From assembly GCF_000001735.4 (NCBI RefSeq), contig NC_003076.8, positions 682,001 through 746,000 of the forward strand: 64,000 bases of DNA. Reading direction: 5' to 3'. The notes under the pieces were generated by a model, which did not search any database, had not been told where the DNA came from, and saw only the letters and a program-made list of their open reading frames with translations. Position numbers and translations under genes: made by a program. Shown in pieces: positions 26,479 to 39,395 of this stretch. The DNA is from Arabidopsis thaliana. Taxonomy: Eukaryota > Streptophyta > Magnoliopsida > Brassicales > Brassicaceae. Positions within the stretch are counted from its first letter, which is position 1. Each line of letters starts with the position of its first letter.

Positions 26479-27513
26479 TCAAAAGGCAGAACCGCTGTTG
26501 TTGGATTTTCCAAGCATCATATCTTTGGCTTCATTGATCTTAGAAGCAAGATAGTGACTGCCTCCAGCGTCTGGGTGATTTGCAACCATCACTCTCCGGT
26601 GAGCTTCCTTCACCTTATCTGCCACAACACTCTCCCTGTTATAAAAAAACCACCACACAAACTTAGTCAACCCATTCATTTTAAAATCAATAATCTCCTA
26701 CACAACCAACAATGAAAAATAGGATTCAAGAACATAATCTATGTAGTTTGCTTTCATCTAAAGGGTGTTAAATCAATAACTTTTGACCTCAAATAACTAG
26801 CAGAACAACACTATAACCACATTTTCAAACAGGATTCTGAAGGGTATATAGCTTCTATGAATCTCAGCCTCAGGACCAGTTCAATCTGAGGAGCAAAAAC
26901 AAAAAGATGAAGCAGGTATAAGAAAGCCGGACGAACCTAACACCAAGAATGAGAGCAGCTTCTCGGCGGGTCATAGAACTTTGGAAACCACCTTCATAAA
27001 ACCTGCGCATTCTAGGAACACGAGGTCTTGCCTTGAAAGCTTGCCAAGCCAATATACCATATCTACCAGCAACAGCAGCAGCAGCTACAGCAGCACCTGC
27101 AATCATTGGCGTAGCCTGTGTATAGCCAGAACCAATAAAAACCAACGTCAGATACAAAAAAAGGAACACACTTTGGCTTTGGAAATCAAAGATAAAAAAC
27201 ATTCTTAATTGATATCGGCAAACCACAGATAAGATCATCTAATGTATCCATTTTGTTGTGACTTTAACATAAGACAACAAAAGGATCCTGATCTGAATTC
27301 ATCTGAATGTGACACCAATCAAACCCATCTGAATTCTGAAATTTTTTGGTGTTGTCAACGTCGTTTTTGCTGTAAATTTTAAGTTTAATTCGATTACAAA
27401 CGAACAAGACTGACTAGAATTTCAAGATACTCCTACAATAATTCAGAGCGAGAGAGAGAAATAGATTAATCCAGCTTAAACGGAAACAAGATCAGACCAA
27501 AAAAACTTACCAT
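26479..27513 (-). CDS. TIM14-3: Mitochondrial import motor J-protein TIM14 (PAM18)
   Basis: Inner-membrane J-protein that stimulates mtHsp70 in the presequence-translocase motor. Exons (high to low) 27511-27513, 26937-27115 and 26479-26635 give 112 residues. The first coding exon is only the start codon. The N-terminus ([20 protein letters not shown]) is the membrane anchor. Then come [20 protein letters not shown], the J-domain with HPD at about residues 84-86 ([12 protein letters not shown]), and the end NNSGSAF. Length and order match the TIM14/PAM18 family. Matches At5g03030. Its 3' end has been copied to 24019. Confidence 0.95.
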
Positions 27514-28379
27514 TATTCAGCTAAGTAGTTGTTCGGAGAAAACTCAATCGGAATAAAAAAAACAAAATTTCCTGATAAATTCTTCGATTGTCGAGTTTCT
27601 CGATCGAATTGGGGAATGGGTTTAGGGTTCTGGGAGGAGAGAAATAAAAATTCGCTGCTGCTTTTTTTTTGTTTTTTTTTTGCGTGGGCAGGAGGTCGGT
27701 TTGAAGAGAACTTCCTTCTTCTTTTCTATTTAATACTGTCGGTTCAACAAATTTGTCGGTTCAACAAATTTGTCGGTTAAGTAAGTCAAAACCGACCATT
27801 TTTGTAAGAAAAGGTCAAAACCCCTCTTCCTCTACCGGAGGGTTTGGTATACAGTTTTGTTCCTTTCATATCGCCGCCAAGGCAAAGTACTATACCTAAT
27901 CTTCCAGAGAATGTTTGATTTCTCGCCAAGTAAATAAAAAAAGGGAATCTTCAAAGATTCTTTGACAGGATTATGTTTGCGATTACAAGTAAAAAAGATA
28001 TGAATATTTTTTGAAGGAAAAACATACAAGCACAGATATTCATAGTTCATAGTACATACAAGCACAACCTAACGTAGAATAAGATATTTACGACTACAAA
28101 TAAAAGGTATTACAAATTAATTAAGCTTTAAAGGATCTGCATTACAATACAAATAACATCATCATATTCCAATTCATCCAACATTAATAAAAATAACTTA
28201 AATATTCAAAGAAACAAAAGAACATGAATTTTAAAAGGTTATAAAATTTATTATAGTAAAAAAATAAATGACTGGCGCTTACACTGCACAAATGAATTAC
28301 GAAATGAAGGGAACACATAAGAGACAACAATCTCGGACACATTCATAAGTGGGAAAATAATTATATTAAATAAAATACC
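27514..28379. other. TIM14-3 leader and intergenic region
   Basis: The 5' UTR and promoter of TIM14-3 lie up to about 27850. A 19-bp word (TCGGTTCAACAAATTTG) is tandemly repeated at about 27740-27775. The rest is AT-rich 3' sequence of IQD2. Open frames at 27529 and 27832 are low-complexity and unsupported. Confidence 0.5.
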
Positions 28380-30406
28380 TCAGCTGCCTGCTCCGTTGGT
28401 CACGGTAACGCCGCCACTCTCCACCTTAGGGGGAGCTGAGAACCGCCGTGGTTTAGGCAATGCAGGCGAAGTTGGATACGAGAGCCGTTTCTTAGCTGAT
28501 GCCTTGTCTGTGAACCCTTCGTTTTCCTGTGTGGTACCACCTAATGGGCTTTGGGGCTTGAGCCTGGCTCGAGCTGATTTAGTTGGAACCATGTAGCTCG
28601 GGAGAGCTGGTGAGCCAGCGAGGCTCTCATCGTCTCTGACTGATGAACCAGCAATGCTGTGTCTGCGGTTCCTCTCGGACAGGACCGAGATTGTGCTTTT
28701 GGAGTCGTCGTCATTGGATTTCCTCGAGGATTGGTTTAGCCTTGAGGGAGTTGGAGGTGAGAAGAAACTGTTTTTGTTTCTTGGGGTCCCTCTTGCGGAT
28801 GATGGTGTGTTTGGTTGAGTTGAGCCATTGCGGGTTAGAGATTTTGCAGCTTCGTTGCGGTTAATAGAGCCCTTGACCGAGGCAGCATTGTCATTGTTGC
28901 TGTTGCTTTGTTCTTTCTCGGAACTCTCTAGTGGCCTACCAGCCATCCATCTCTCTAACCAGCTCCAACCCCATGTCGGGTTGCTTGGATCCATGAACAT
29001 CGGGTTTCCAGATTTAGAGTTGTTCTTCCAGTTTTGCTGCAAACATGAACATATAGGATCATTACAACATTCAAATGAACCACAGATTCAACTTCAATGG
29101 ATGTGTTCACTTTTTAATTGTATCTTTCCACACATTCAGCATTATAGGTAACGACTGGAGTACCTGATGAGAGTATGAATAAGCCAATGCCCTTTCCCTT
29201 CTCATTGTTGCCTCGTACTTGCTTAGCAAATTCGCTTCAACTTTCTCCTTTGATTGAATGCTATCATTCCAGTTATCCCCGTTCTGTGAGCAGCAACAGG
29301 AAAAATAGTACTTTTATAAGCAAAGGCCCAAAGATTCCATTTTCAGATAAAAAAAGAGACAGTAAATTGATAGTGTAAGTAAACATCTATTTGATATGAA
29401 TGGTAATGCTACTATTAACCCTTTCCAGACTAATAAGCAGAAACATAATAGCAACTGCTAGGAAGAAATCAACAGTTCTTACTTCTTAGCAATCCTCTCA
29501 CCAAAAACAACGGAAGAAACTTTGAATAACAAGAAAAAAACTGAATCAGATGAATATGAGAGACAGACCTTCAAGCCAGCTAGCTCTTTAGCATGTTTCT
29601 GAAGGAGTTGTTTCTGGCGAGCCTGATTCTCTTCTGACATCCTGATTCTCCTAGCTCGGATCTGCGACTGTACACGAGAGAGAGTCTGCATACATTTTAG
29701 AGTATTTGCAGCTTGCCGCTTAACAACAGATCCTTCCATCAATAACTTAAGTCTGACCAAACCCCTCATTGCCCGCAACGCTCTCCTTGCCTGTATTTCA
29801 GATATTACACAAAATAAGATTATACTCAACAAAGCAGCTTCCTTCACACAAAATCAAGTGCCTCGGTCAAACTCATACGAAATTCCGAAGGAATTAAGTT
29901 TCTGCAGATAATAAAGCCAATTGCAAGAGTAGAATTACATACCAAATAACCTCTAAATATAGTCTGGATCAAGATAGCAGCGGCTTCTTCGTTTGACTTT
30001 CCAGCAAATCGAGTAGGTGTAGCGCGACGAACAACACCAGGAGCAGATGAAGATGGAACTACAGGAACATCAGTAGCTGTAACATTCACAGCATCTGCTG
30101 TAGAAGGAGGTGAAAGATCCCTGTTCCGTTCAACAATCACTTCAGCTACTCTCACTTCACGAGGAGCAAGAGCAGGAGGAGGAGAAGAAGAAGATTGTCT
30201 AACATTATCCACAACAGGAGGATTAGAGATAACACCATTTTGTCCCTCAGCCAATTTTTGCTTCGACTTCTGAAAACACATCAACATGTCAATATATACA
30301 GACTATAACATTAAGTCACATCAATATACAAAAAAAAAAACTTCACCTTTGAATCTGGGCTGAATGCTTTCTTAACACTTGAAAACCATTTAGCTTTTTT
30401 CCCCAT
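28380..30406 (-). CDS. IQD2: IQ67-domain calmodulin-binding protein
   Basis: Plant IQD scaffold protein that binds calmodulin and usually associates with microtubules or nucleus. Exons (high to low) 30347-30406, 29943-30269, 29569-29790, 29164-29283 and 28380-29036 give 461 residues. The N-terminus has the family start MGKKAKWFSSVKKAFSPDSK. The first IQ motif (AAILIQTIFRGYLARRALRA, about residues 116-135) is split by the conserved phase-0 intron. Further IQ-like and calmodulin-anchoring segments follow (LVRLKLLMEG, TLSRVQSQIRARRIRM). The Ser-rich basic C-terminal half ends in a DUF4005-type segment (YMVPTKSARARLKPQSP, KRLSYPTSPA). Matches At5g03040. Confidence 0.95.
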
Positions 30407-33301
30407 CTCTATGTAATCCTTCACAGAGAAGAAACAAATTATTCCACAAGGAAACTGAATCTACTGATCTCAGTAGCTAAATTACGACAGATCTCGAAAT
30501 CTAGAGCTAAAATTCACCAATTGATACTGAATCAGGGAGAGAATGAATCGTACCTATGAGAAGACAGTGACACCAGATCTGATAGACGAAAAAGCTTGAA
30601 GATAAAACCTGGAGGAGTCAACTAAACCACAACGCGGCTTCTAAGTAGTGACCTTATCGGAGAAGACGAAAAAGCTTAAGAATCGAATCGATTGGATCTT
30701 TGCTGAGGTGCGAAGATAACTTTTCTTCTTCGAATTGCTTTCACATTATCATAATTGCAAATGGAGAAGAGAGAGAGAGGAGAAGACAGATGGATTCAAA
30801 GCTGTGTGAAGAAGAGTATTTGTGACGGTGTGTGTTTGTGCGTGATGCCACTTAATTGGGCCTCTTTTGTGGGCCCCATTCTACTCTTCTTTTTTTCCTT
30901 TTCTTCTTCTTAATTTACCAACTTCGTCTCTCTTTTACTCTATTCTTTTCACTTTTTTTTTTTAGTGATGAGTTTTATTTCTTAAGTTTCATAAACACTG
31001 TTTTGTTAATTTTTCTTTTTATAGTATAGTATCTTTAGATTTATTATTATTTGGTGCATTTCAAAAATAGTATACATAGTTGACATGGTATATTGGTGTT
31101 TTCTCTAAAAATGTTTGAAATTTTCTTAAAATATGGATAACGTGTAAACTGGAAAATGTATTGGATTTTGTACCTTTTTTGAAACTAGATAATTTAATGA
31201 ACAAGTTATGAGGATCGATAAAACAGTGACCATATAAATTTTAAATTAATTTATAACTTTATCCGGTAAGATTGGTCTTTAATTTCACCTAATAAAACAA
31301 AATTGTTGCAATAAAAAGTTTTTATTCGTCTTTAATTTTTGTCTTTAGGCGGGTTAAAATATAACACTATATTTTTGCCGTTAAATATCTGTTATTAATC
31401 GAATTAAGATTTAAGATCGTATTTTTTGTCGTCAAATACCAATTGTTTATCGAATTAATTCATCTGCATAATCCGTATAAAGTATGTGTGTTTTAATACA
31501 CGCTTACATTACTACAACCGACAAAACATGTGAACAAAATATGTCCACCAGTGAGACAGCCTTTATCATTTTAAAATATACTCGTTAACAAGCCACCATA
31601 TACGATACTTAATACTTTCTGGATTTGATAAATCATGAAAATTAGTTGGTCATTGTACTTGTACACCATATCATATTTTATGTTCAGATCCACCCACACT
31701 ACTAAGTTAATCTCCGATGGATGAACAAAGAAAATATTTGACTCATAATACCTAGTGACACAAACCATAAATAATGCTTTGGAAAAACTCGTTTTATGCA
31801 ACAGCTATTAGCAGACTGTATTTTGCTCTATGATCGTGTATATCCACCACAAAAGCAATTTCCCAAATTATATGGATTGACATACAGTGAACTAGAACGA
31901 TGATTGAAAGAGTATATAATTTTTGTCCACTGGATTAAGTATTATCTGCCTGAAATCATTGACTTTTTTCGGAGATAAACCCAAAAGGTTCCTTATCGGT
32001 GGCCAGCTTGTACCAGTCTTCCTGTAATTTTTGTGGTTAAGAAAAAAAAAAAAAAAAAAAAAAAGCATATATATGTCCAATCACTCCATGTGGCGTCTTC
32101 TCTGTTTCGTTAGTATAACATCCCTAAAATTATTTTCATATAAAATAAGTGAGAACTAGCCGTTGGAATTTGATAATTTATTTTAGCTAATCATATGTCC
32201 AACATATCAAAGTCCTATGTATAACTGTTTATATAAAGATATGCCTCTGATAACTTATAATATTAATAGGTATCTGTATATCCAAAGTCGGTAGTTGAAT
32301 TGGGGATATGGACATTCCACCTAATGTATAATTCAAACTTTGTCGTTGCCAATAAAATAAAAAATAATTATAAGCTATTATGAAAATTTCTCTCCCCGTC
32401 GGTCAACTTTGAGTTGGTCTTTGCATTCTAGCAAGTGAAATTTATAAGTTAATTAAACCGGGGGAAAAAAAAGATAACTAAACCAAAATTGAACCGAAAA
32501 ATCCATTTGGCATTATCTGAAATGTAAGTGGGGCATGGAAATAAGGTCAGGGCCGTTAGCGTTTTAAAGATATTTAGATGAGCCAGTGAGTTTGGTAACG
32601 ACCCGACATTTAAGTCTTGTCGTTTTGTAACAGAGCAACGGTAGAAGATTCCTATATTGGCTAACACCTAAACCTGAACCCATGATAACGCCATACCTTT
32701 TTCTTCCCAGTGAATTTAATTGAATTAACAGTTTACAACTTCATATATAGATTAGTCCATGTCCATCTATATCACCTCAGAGAATTTAATTTCACCACTA
32801 TTCAACTTTTGTTACTACTTCAGTTCATCTATTTTTTCAGTTAAACATACACATTTAAAATAATATTTATAGTTATAAGAAAACAATTTTATAATAATAT
32901 TTTTTAAAAGATAGGGTTACGTTCAGCATGAGAGTTTTTGGGAGATTGAGTTGAAACAAGAACTGAGAAAAACATTTAAGAATTGCAAAAGAGAATGAAG
33001 AGTTACTGGTTTTTGATCGAACTAGAGATATGAGTCATTTTCTATATTCACTCCAAAATCTAATAAAGAAGCAAACACAATTCTGGTTTTAATTAGCTGA
33101 GAAAGGTTCATGATAAGCTATTTCTATGTTTCCTTCAAAACATCATAAAGTTTTTGAAACTGAAGAAATCTAAATTCTCAAACCAACCATATGTTGATCT
33201 AAAGTTATATATATGACTTCTTACACCACTGGACGACAGAAGATAATCTATTCTTAGTAATGGCTGATAGTACTTCTTGATAGGGTTTTAGACTGTTTAC
33301 C
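30407..33301. other. IQD2 leader and long gene-free region
   Basis: 30407-30850 holds the IQD2 leader and promoter. 30850-33301 is AT-rich with no recognisable gene or RNA. A run of A's (about 24) lies at 32040-32064. Open frames at 31571, 31892 and 32449 are short and anonymous. Confidence 0.5.
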
Positions 33302-33983
33302 TCATTGCTCAATGCTAGGATTCTGAATCAGATAGCGAGCGTTGTGTAAGAGGGAAGTAGTCTCCTCGTTTGATGCATCAAGCAAACGCAACTCCTTGAT
33401 CTCGTCCTGCCATTTCTCAACATGTTCCTTGTGTATCCTGTTTCATAAATGTGAACAGTGTTACACATGTGAGTGTATAAACATCTCAATCATGGTACAT
33501 ACAGAAACATTATAGAATCTCTTCAAACTCACATGATCAAGCGTTCTTCGAATTCGTTACTGAGTTCCTTGAGCATTGTTTTCCCTGTTTCCAGCAAGTT
33601 AGAAACCTACCACAAGAAGCATCAATCAATATCAGATTCTTCCTAAACTTAAGCAATCAGGGAAATGATAAGAGCAGCTTACAGTTTGTGTGAAGCTCTC
33701 AATCTTATCGAGAATTTGCGCAATGCTAAGTTCCATCTCATCAGAAGCAACAAGTTTCGTCTCAGCTTCTTCATTCTCAATGGTATGATCAAGGCTAATT
33801 CCATCTCTCGAATCTCCTTTTCCCTCTTCATCCTAACAAATTTCACAGGACAAAATCAAAAATCTGATCCACCACAAAATCATCATCACCAGATCAACGA
33901 CAAATTCAAAAAAAACTTACAGATGCTCTCATGCGTTTCCGAAATCCTCCATTCCCTGCGTCTTCTTCCATTTCAGTGTTCAT
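33302..33983 (-). CDS. Small acidic coiled-coil protein of unknown function
   Basis: Exons (high to low) 33921-33983, 33683-33832, 33533-33606 and 33302-33437 join in phase to give 140 residues. Starts MNTEMEEDAGNGGFRKRMRA. An acidic central part (DEEGKGDSRDG, IENEEAETKLVASDEMELS) is followed by a helical region (IAQILDKIESFTQTVSNLLE, TMLKELSNEFEERLIMIHKE) and ends YLIQNPSIEQ. The helical half has heptad-like hydrophobic spacing. No signal peptide or membrane segment. I do not recognise a named family. The locus corresponds to At5g03050. Confidence 0.8.
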
Positions 33984-34721
33984 CAAAACTGCAGTAATTT
34001 AAAACGATGCTCATGAACGCATAAACAGATTAAGAATTAAGTTTTCTACTCGATGCGATTGAATCCACTAGCTAAAGCATCGCAGCAGATTCCGATTTCA
34101 AAATCTAAAAACCGTACGATTACATCCCCAACAATCTAGCTTAGGATTCTACAATAGAACGGAAGAAACTAGATCGAGATCGACGAAAAAACCTCCGAAA
34201 GAGATTAACAGAGAACTTACGCGATGAAGATCGAAGAAATTGCTCAGTACGAATTGGAGAGAAGAAGATGAAGAAGTTTTAGAGAGAGTCCAGTGAGTGT
34301 AGAGAATGAGGAAGAAAAGCCAATTTGTTTATTCCGAGAATCCATTTAAATAAGCGTTTAGATTTAAGACTTATTTTATTTTATTGTCTCTGTTTCATAA
34401 TCATCACTAATTAAGTAATTATGCTTATACAATGCTATTGGCGTTTTAAGTATGGAGGAGTGACTCAAGAATCAAAGCGATTTAGATGCGATTTGATATT
34501 AAGCCGAGTAATCCAAACATTTTACAAAAAACATACAGCCAAAATATTCACCTAATCAGATACTAATCGTTTTTTTTATCTATCTCGTCCAAAAAATGTT
34601 ACAACCTCCGGGACAAAACAAAAAACAATAAACCGGAGGATCGATAAGATATACCTTAAACTAGCTTAACTTAAGAGTGAGCAACTTCTTCTGGCTCAGT
34701 GATCACTGCATCGAGAAAGGT
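33984..34721. other. Leader of the 33302 gene and 3' region of the 34722 gene
   Basis: The 5' UTR lies at about 33984-34290, with GAAGAAGATGAAGAAG-type purine repeats. The rest is AT-rich 3' sequence of the next minus-strand gene. No other gene seen. Confidence 0.5.
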
Positions 34722-35678
34722 TCAAGACTTGTTATAAATATCCCGGGACCTTTTAAAGGGAAGCTCAACGAATACATGTTCAACTGATGATGATGATGAT
34801 GATGACGACGATGATGACAATAGACGATTTACTTTTGATGAGCTTGGTCCAGCTGATTGTTGTTCTTGTTTTACATCAACAGAATTTTCAGAGATTATGT
34901 TACTCTCTCTTGGATGAGGATTATCATTTTCAGCATCACTCTCGTCAAGGATCACAATCGTATCTGCACACAACAGAAAATATTCAAATAAATTTTCTTA
35001 CAAGAGAGGTTCACCAACATATCAAGAACATACATACATACCTGTTGGAGTGTTATTCACATTATGATCATCCACCATAATAACCTCATTCTTGATAGTC
35101 ACATTATAATCCTCCACCACAATAACCTCATTTTCGAAAGCCACATCGCTACTCCCTAGACCGGCGAGATTCTCAGCATCAAAAAGCGATTTCAAGAATG
35201 AACATTGTGATTCAGCCGCATCAAATCTCTCTTTCAATTCAGCATACTTGTTCTCCATCTTCTTCAGCTTCTCCACTTCTTCCTCTTTCGCAATCAAAAG
35301 CTCCTGATTCTTAACACTCAAATCATTGATAATGGCCTCTTTCTCACTGATCATTCCCTTCATCTCCTTCATATACTCCTCTTTCTCACTTCTCTCTTTC
35401 TCTAAATCCTTAAGCAAGCTTAGAATTTTCTCCTCGAGTTCCTTAATTTGCTTCTGATATTGAAACTTCATTATCTCGTTCATTTCATTCATCTGCTTAA
35501 AACTTTCCTCTATACTTTTGTAATCTTTTTCCAGATTCTCATAATTCTCCTTGAGAATTTCATGTTTTGTCGCCAAAATCTCCTCCTGAACAACCAAATT
35601 TCTTCTTGTCGGAGTAGCCACCGACGAGATTTTGTTCTTCCCCGATTTGTTTGAACGAGCTGATGATTTTCCAGTCAT
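34722..35678 (-). CDS. Coiled-coil protein of unknown function
   Basis: Two exons (35042-35678 and 34722-34963) join in phase 1 to give 292 residues. A basic N-terminus (MTGKSSARSNKSGKNKISSV) is followed by an almost continuous heptad-rich coiled coil from about residue 28 to 165 (EILATKHEILKENYENLEKD, KQIKELEEKILSLLKDLEKE, LKKMENKYAELKERFDAAES). Next comes a duplicated acidic motif (ENEVIVVEDYNVTIKNEVIM then VDDHNV). The end has a run of 11 serines coded by a TCA/TCG-rich tract near 34784-34818. No motor or other enzymatic domain. Corresponds to At5g03060. Confidence 0.85.
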
Positions 35679-36467
35679 GACGTCGAAACCCTAACCCTGG
35701 ATATCAACACAAACAGCGGTCAAGCTTTTACTAGAGCTTCTTTATCTTTGCCAAATTTACAAAATTTCACAGATTTCTAAAGAAACCCTAAAACTCAAAT
35801 TCGTTCTAAGCTCCACCGGAAGAAGAACGGGGAAACTAACACTAGCGGATCTTTAAACCAAAATGTACAACGGAAGAAGAAGAAGAATCTTACCCAGAAA
35901 ATCTTTTGAATCTTCTTCTTCTTCAAACGACCAGAAGAGAGAAAGAGCTAGCTACTGGAAAATGAAAGTAGCTACAGAGAAGGGAAAAAGCAAATCCCTA
36001 GAAACAGAGAAAATGAAGCGGGAATACGAAAGGACAACATATTCATGATCAAGTTAATAATTGAATCTTTGTTTAGTGTTAAATTGAACTTAATCCAAAT
36101 TTTTGTTCTCTTCCCATTCATGTCCTCAAACAAGTAAAATCATTTACTTTAGTTTAGCTTAGATTAAAAAGATAATTCGATATTCAAATAAAATACCACC
36201 GTATCTAAAAATCATAATTACATTGACAGTGTATCTTATAATTGGATTTGAAGTGACAAGGAGGATACGACAAAAAGGAATCAAACCTTCGGTGAGACAA
36301 AACTGTATTACAAGTAGTTACAACAACAACCCAAAAGACAAAACCTAAAGACTATTGTCTTTCTCTCTCACTCACTATCGTTACAAGCAAACGCTAAGAT
36401 GACTAGTTTCCTTTTGATTTCATCATCCGACTTTCTTTGTATTCTCACCCTAAAATCCGAGGCGATT
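35679..36467. other. 5' region of the 34722 gene and intergenic spacer
   Basis: On the minus strand a donor-like GTAAGATTC near 35890 suggests a 5' UTR intron of the coiled-coil gene. On the plus strand 35863-36048 is an open frame of 61 codons with a purine-rich, basic product (MYNGRRRRILPRKS...). It overlaps that leader and is not supported as a gene. 36050-36467 is the 3' region of importin-alpha. Confidence 0.4.
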
Positions 36468-39395
36468 TCATTCATCGATTCCATAATCTTCACCAAAGTA
36501 TTTATCCACAAGACTGTTCGCCATGACTCTCAGCTCTTCGTTCTCATGAAACTGAAACCGTTCCATTGCATCGATACCGTCTTCTCCTTCCACAAGCTTT
36601 GGCCCTTCCCCGTTTGGCATTCCTCTTAAAACCTATCCACCAAAGAAATCAAAACCAATTAGGATCATTCCTGTTCCAAATATGACTATGCGACATCAAC
36701 ATATAAGCAAAACTCGTGTCTCATTGAGCTTTTAAGAGCCATTTAATTAGTTGCTTACCAGCTCAATGAACTGAAGACCAAGCCTAGCAGCTTCGATATC
36801 AGGAGATCTGACCAGCTCAATGAAACCCCGGAGGCAACCGCCACTGACAATAGAGACTAAATGCTCTTGAATTATCCTTGGTTTTCTGTCTCCTTCTGCA
36901 GATTCTACACAGAGATTTCCCAAGACATAGGCAACTTCTTTCCTTATATCAAAGGGGGATGTGGAAAGAATCCGTAGCAACAATGGCATTACTTCAGTAG
37001 AATGTATCATTCTCTTGTGTTCAATAGATCCCGCCGCTATATTAGATAGCACCCAAGCAGCTTCCTACAGAATCGAGTATAGTGATGAAAGCTTCATATA
37101 ATTGTAAAAAATTAAAACCACAACGGGAATGTGATACTGACCTTCTTTAAAACACGGTGCTCGCTTCTTAAGCACTTTGCAAGCACACCAATGATGCTTT
37201 CTGAAATTTAGTTTGCAATATAAGTATCTTGAATATATAGGATTAAGGTGATGATGTTTAACCCGGAAAAGATAATAGATACTAGCCTTCAGTGTTCTGT
37301 TCACGGATAAGAATTGTTAATACTGCTTTGGGATCAACAGCGACAAAATTGCCTAAACTTCGGAGAACCTGGATTCACATTTTTGTTTTAGAGATAATCA
37401 AGAATGCAACATTTGAAAATTAAGGACCACGTAGTGAGTATTCTGATTCTAATCATTCATGCTAATATGAGTATAAATGACATCGATGGGACTTGGAACT
37501 GGAAGCAATTGAATAGCATAATCTGAGGTAATATTTTAACTAGAATCCTGTTTCTTTTGGACGATAAGGTCTATCTGAAAGTTACCGGGATGAGAAGTTG
37601 TAGGCTACTTGAGGTTGCTAATCTGTCAATAAGTAGTTGAAGAATGCCTCCCTTCAAGAGCATACTTGTAGCGATATCTGAGAGGGCAGATAGGTAAACA
37701 ATGATCCATGCAATTTCCGTGGCAGTTTCCTCATCCCTGAATCCAACAATCAATAATATTTTGATCAAATTATTCACCAAAATTGAACAATAGAATATCA
37801 ATGGCATAAAACAGACCCCTATAAATCTAAAGAATCACTAAAAAGCAAGACACCACAACACGCTAAGAAATTGTTGAAATTCAGAGAGATGTAACTTTGC
37901 TCACGTTTTCTTCAAGTGTCGAAGAATTGCATCCAGTATCCCATCAATTTTAACAAGTTGTGCTGCTGCCTTTGACTCAGGTCCCTGTATTAAGGTATAA
38001 TGAAAATAGTTTGTAACAAAGGCTTGTAAATTATAACCAAGGTGATAATATCCGTGCCAGGTTTTTCCCCACCTTAATCAGATTTGACAATGCCCATGCA
38101 GCTGTTCTCACTGTTGAACCCTTGTCGGGAAAAATCATACGTGCTAGAGGTGGCAAAGCCCCTTGAGACAAAAGAACATTTCTCAAATCTTCTCCTTCAC
38201 CGGCAACATTACCAATTGCCCATGCGCACTGCTCAGCCACCGGTGCGGAGCTCTTTTCTGAATATAAACTTGGAATCATATGAAATCTAATCCAACAAAA
38301 ACAATAGAGTAATAACAGACTTGGTTGGCCAGTACAACAAACCTCCAAGGTGAGCAATGAGTAACGGCAATGCAGGTAATAGAGCTTTTGTTTCTTCAGG
38401 TTTTCCAGCAGCAATGTTGGTAAGACACCAAGCTGACTCAAGTAACTGCAGTTAGACAGAACTGTGATCAAAAGATTACAACTCTCCTTAATATATCTTC
38501 TTTCAATGCATGAGTTACTTGTCAAAATCTACAGTAAAGTGCCGGACGAATATATAAGCAAATAAATGCAAGAACAAAGGTATAGTATTAAAGCATATAT
38601 AAGGCAAATGTAACCTGTTCGTCGGGGGAGCCAAATGAAAGACACTGCACAAGTAAAGGTATTGCACCAGCACGGAGCGCAGCTTCAACAGGAGGGAACT
38701 CAGATTTTGATAATAAACGCCTGAGTTCCCGAAGAGCAGTCACCCTCTTCTGCATTGCACCTTTTCCCCTGAAAATTGAGATAAGAAGTAGATATCAGAA
38801 AAAAATCACGAACAATACCTGAAACAGTGAAGAAAACGAAAAGAATGACAAACAAAAATTGACAGATTCACTTACTGGTATTGAACAGCGGACTTGAGCT
38901 CTTCCACAGATTTACTGGCTTGAGCCTCCAATATAGGCTGCTCTTCATCAACCATCATCTCATTCTCAACAAGAGCATCCTCAACATCGCCATTAGTACC
39001 CACCCTACAAAGCCGCTTTGCCCTAACCAGTAATTCCCTTCTTTCCTTCGCCACTGTAACAGCTTGTTTTCGTCTTCTTTGTCCCGCAACATTTCCAACT
39101 ACACACCACCATTTCCAGAATTACAATCAAATCCATGCCACCAATTGTAAATTTATATGGTTCTGAACTAATCAATATACATGAAAAACCAATACTAAAA
39201 GGAATGAAGCATCTAAATTTGTTCCTACCCTAATCACCAACTAACCTAATTATCTCGAGAAGCAAACAAAAACACTACACTAACACTACTCAGGTGCCAA
39301 AATCAAGTTGAGGGTTTACAGTAAAAGTCAGAAGGAAAATCACCTGAAGACTTTATTGGGTCCCTTCGATTAGAGGCGGAGCCATCATCCGCCAT
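36468..39395 (-). CDS. IMPA9: Importin-alpha isoform 9
   Basis: Nuclear-import adaptor that binds nuclear localisation signals through armadillo repeats and importin-beta through its IBB region. Exons (high to low): 39344-39395, 38876-39098, 38615-38768, 38343-38445, 38073-38257, 37905-37984, 37586-37736, 37287-37368, 37142-37200, 36759-37064, 36468-36632. Together they give 519 residues. The IBB-like basic segment is at about 21-45 (GQRRRKQAVTVAKERRELLV). Armadillo repeats follow, with the helix-3 signatures ESAWCLTNIAAG, QCAWAIGNVAGE, TAAWALSNLIKG and EAAWVLSNIAAG. The intron after 37287 must start with GC, not GT, to stay in phase. Matches At5g03070. Confidence 0.93.

Noticed and set aside
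28396-29151. Plus-strand open frames across IQD2
   Set aside because: Shadows of the real minus-strand IQD2 exons.
35863-36048. Small Arg/Lys-rich gene on the plus strand
   Set aside because: It overlaps the leader of the minus-strand coiled-coil gene, which has a donor-like site there. Purine-rich leaders read as basic proteins by chance.
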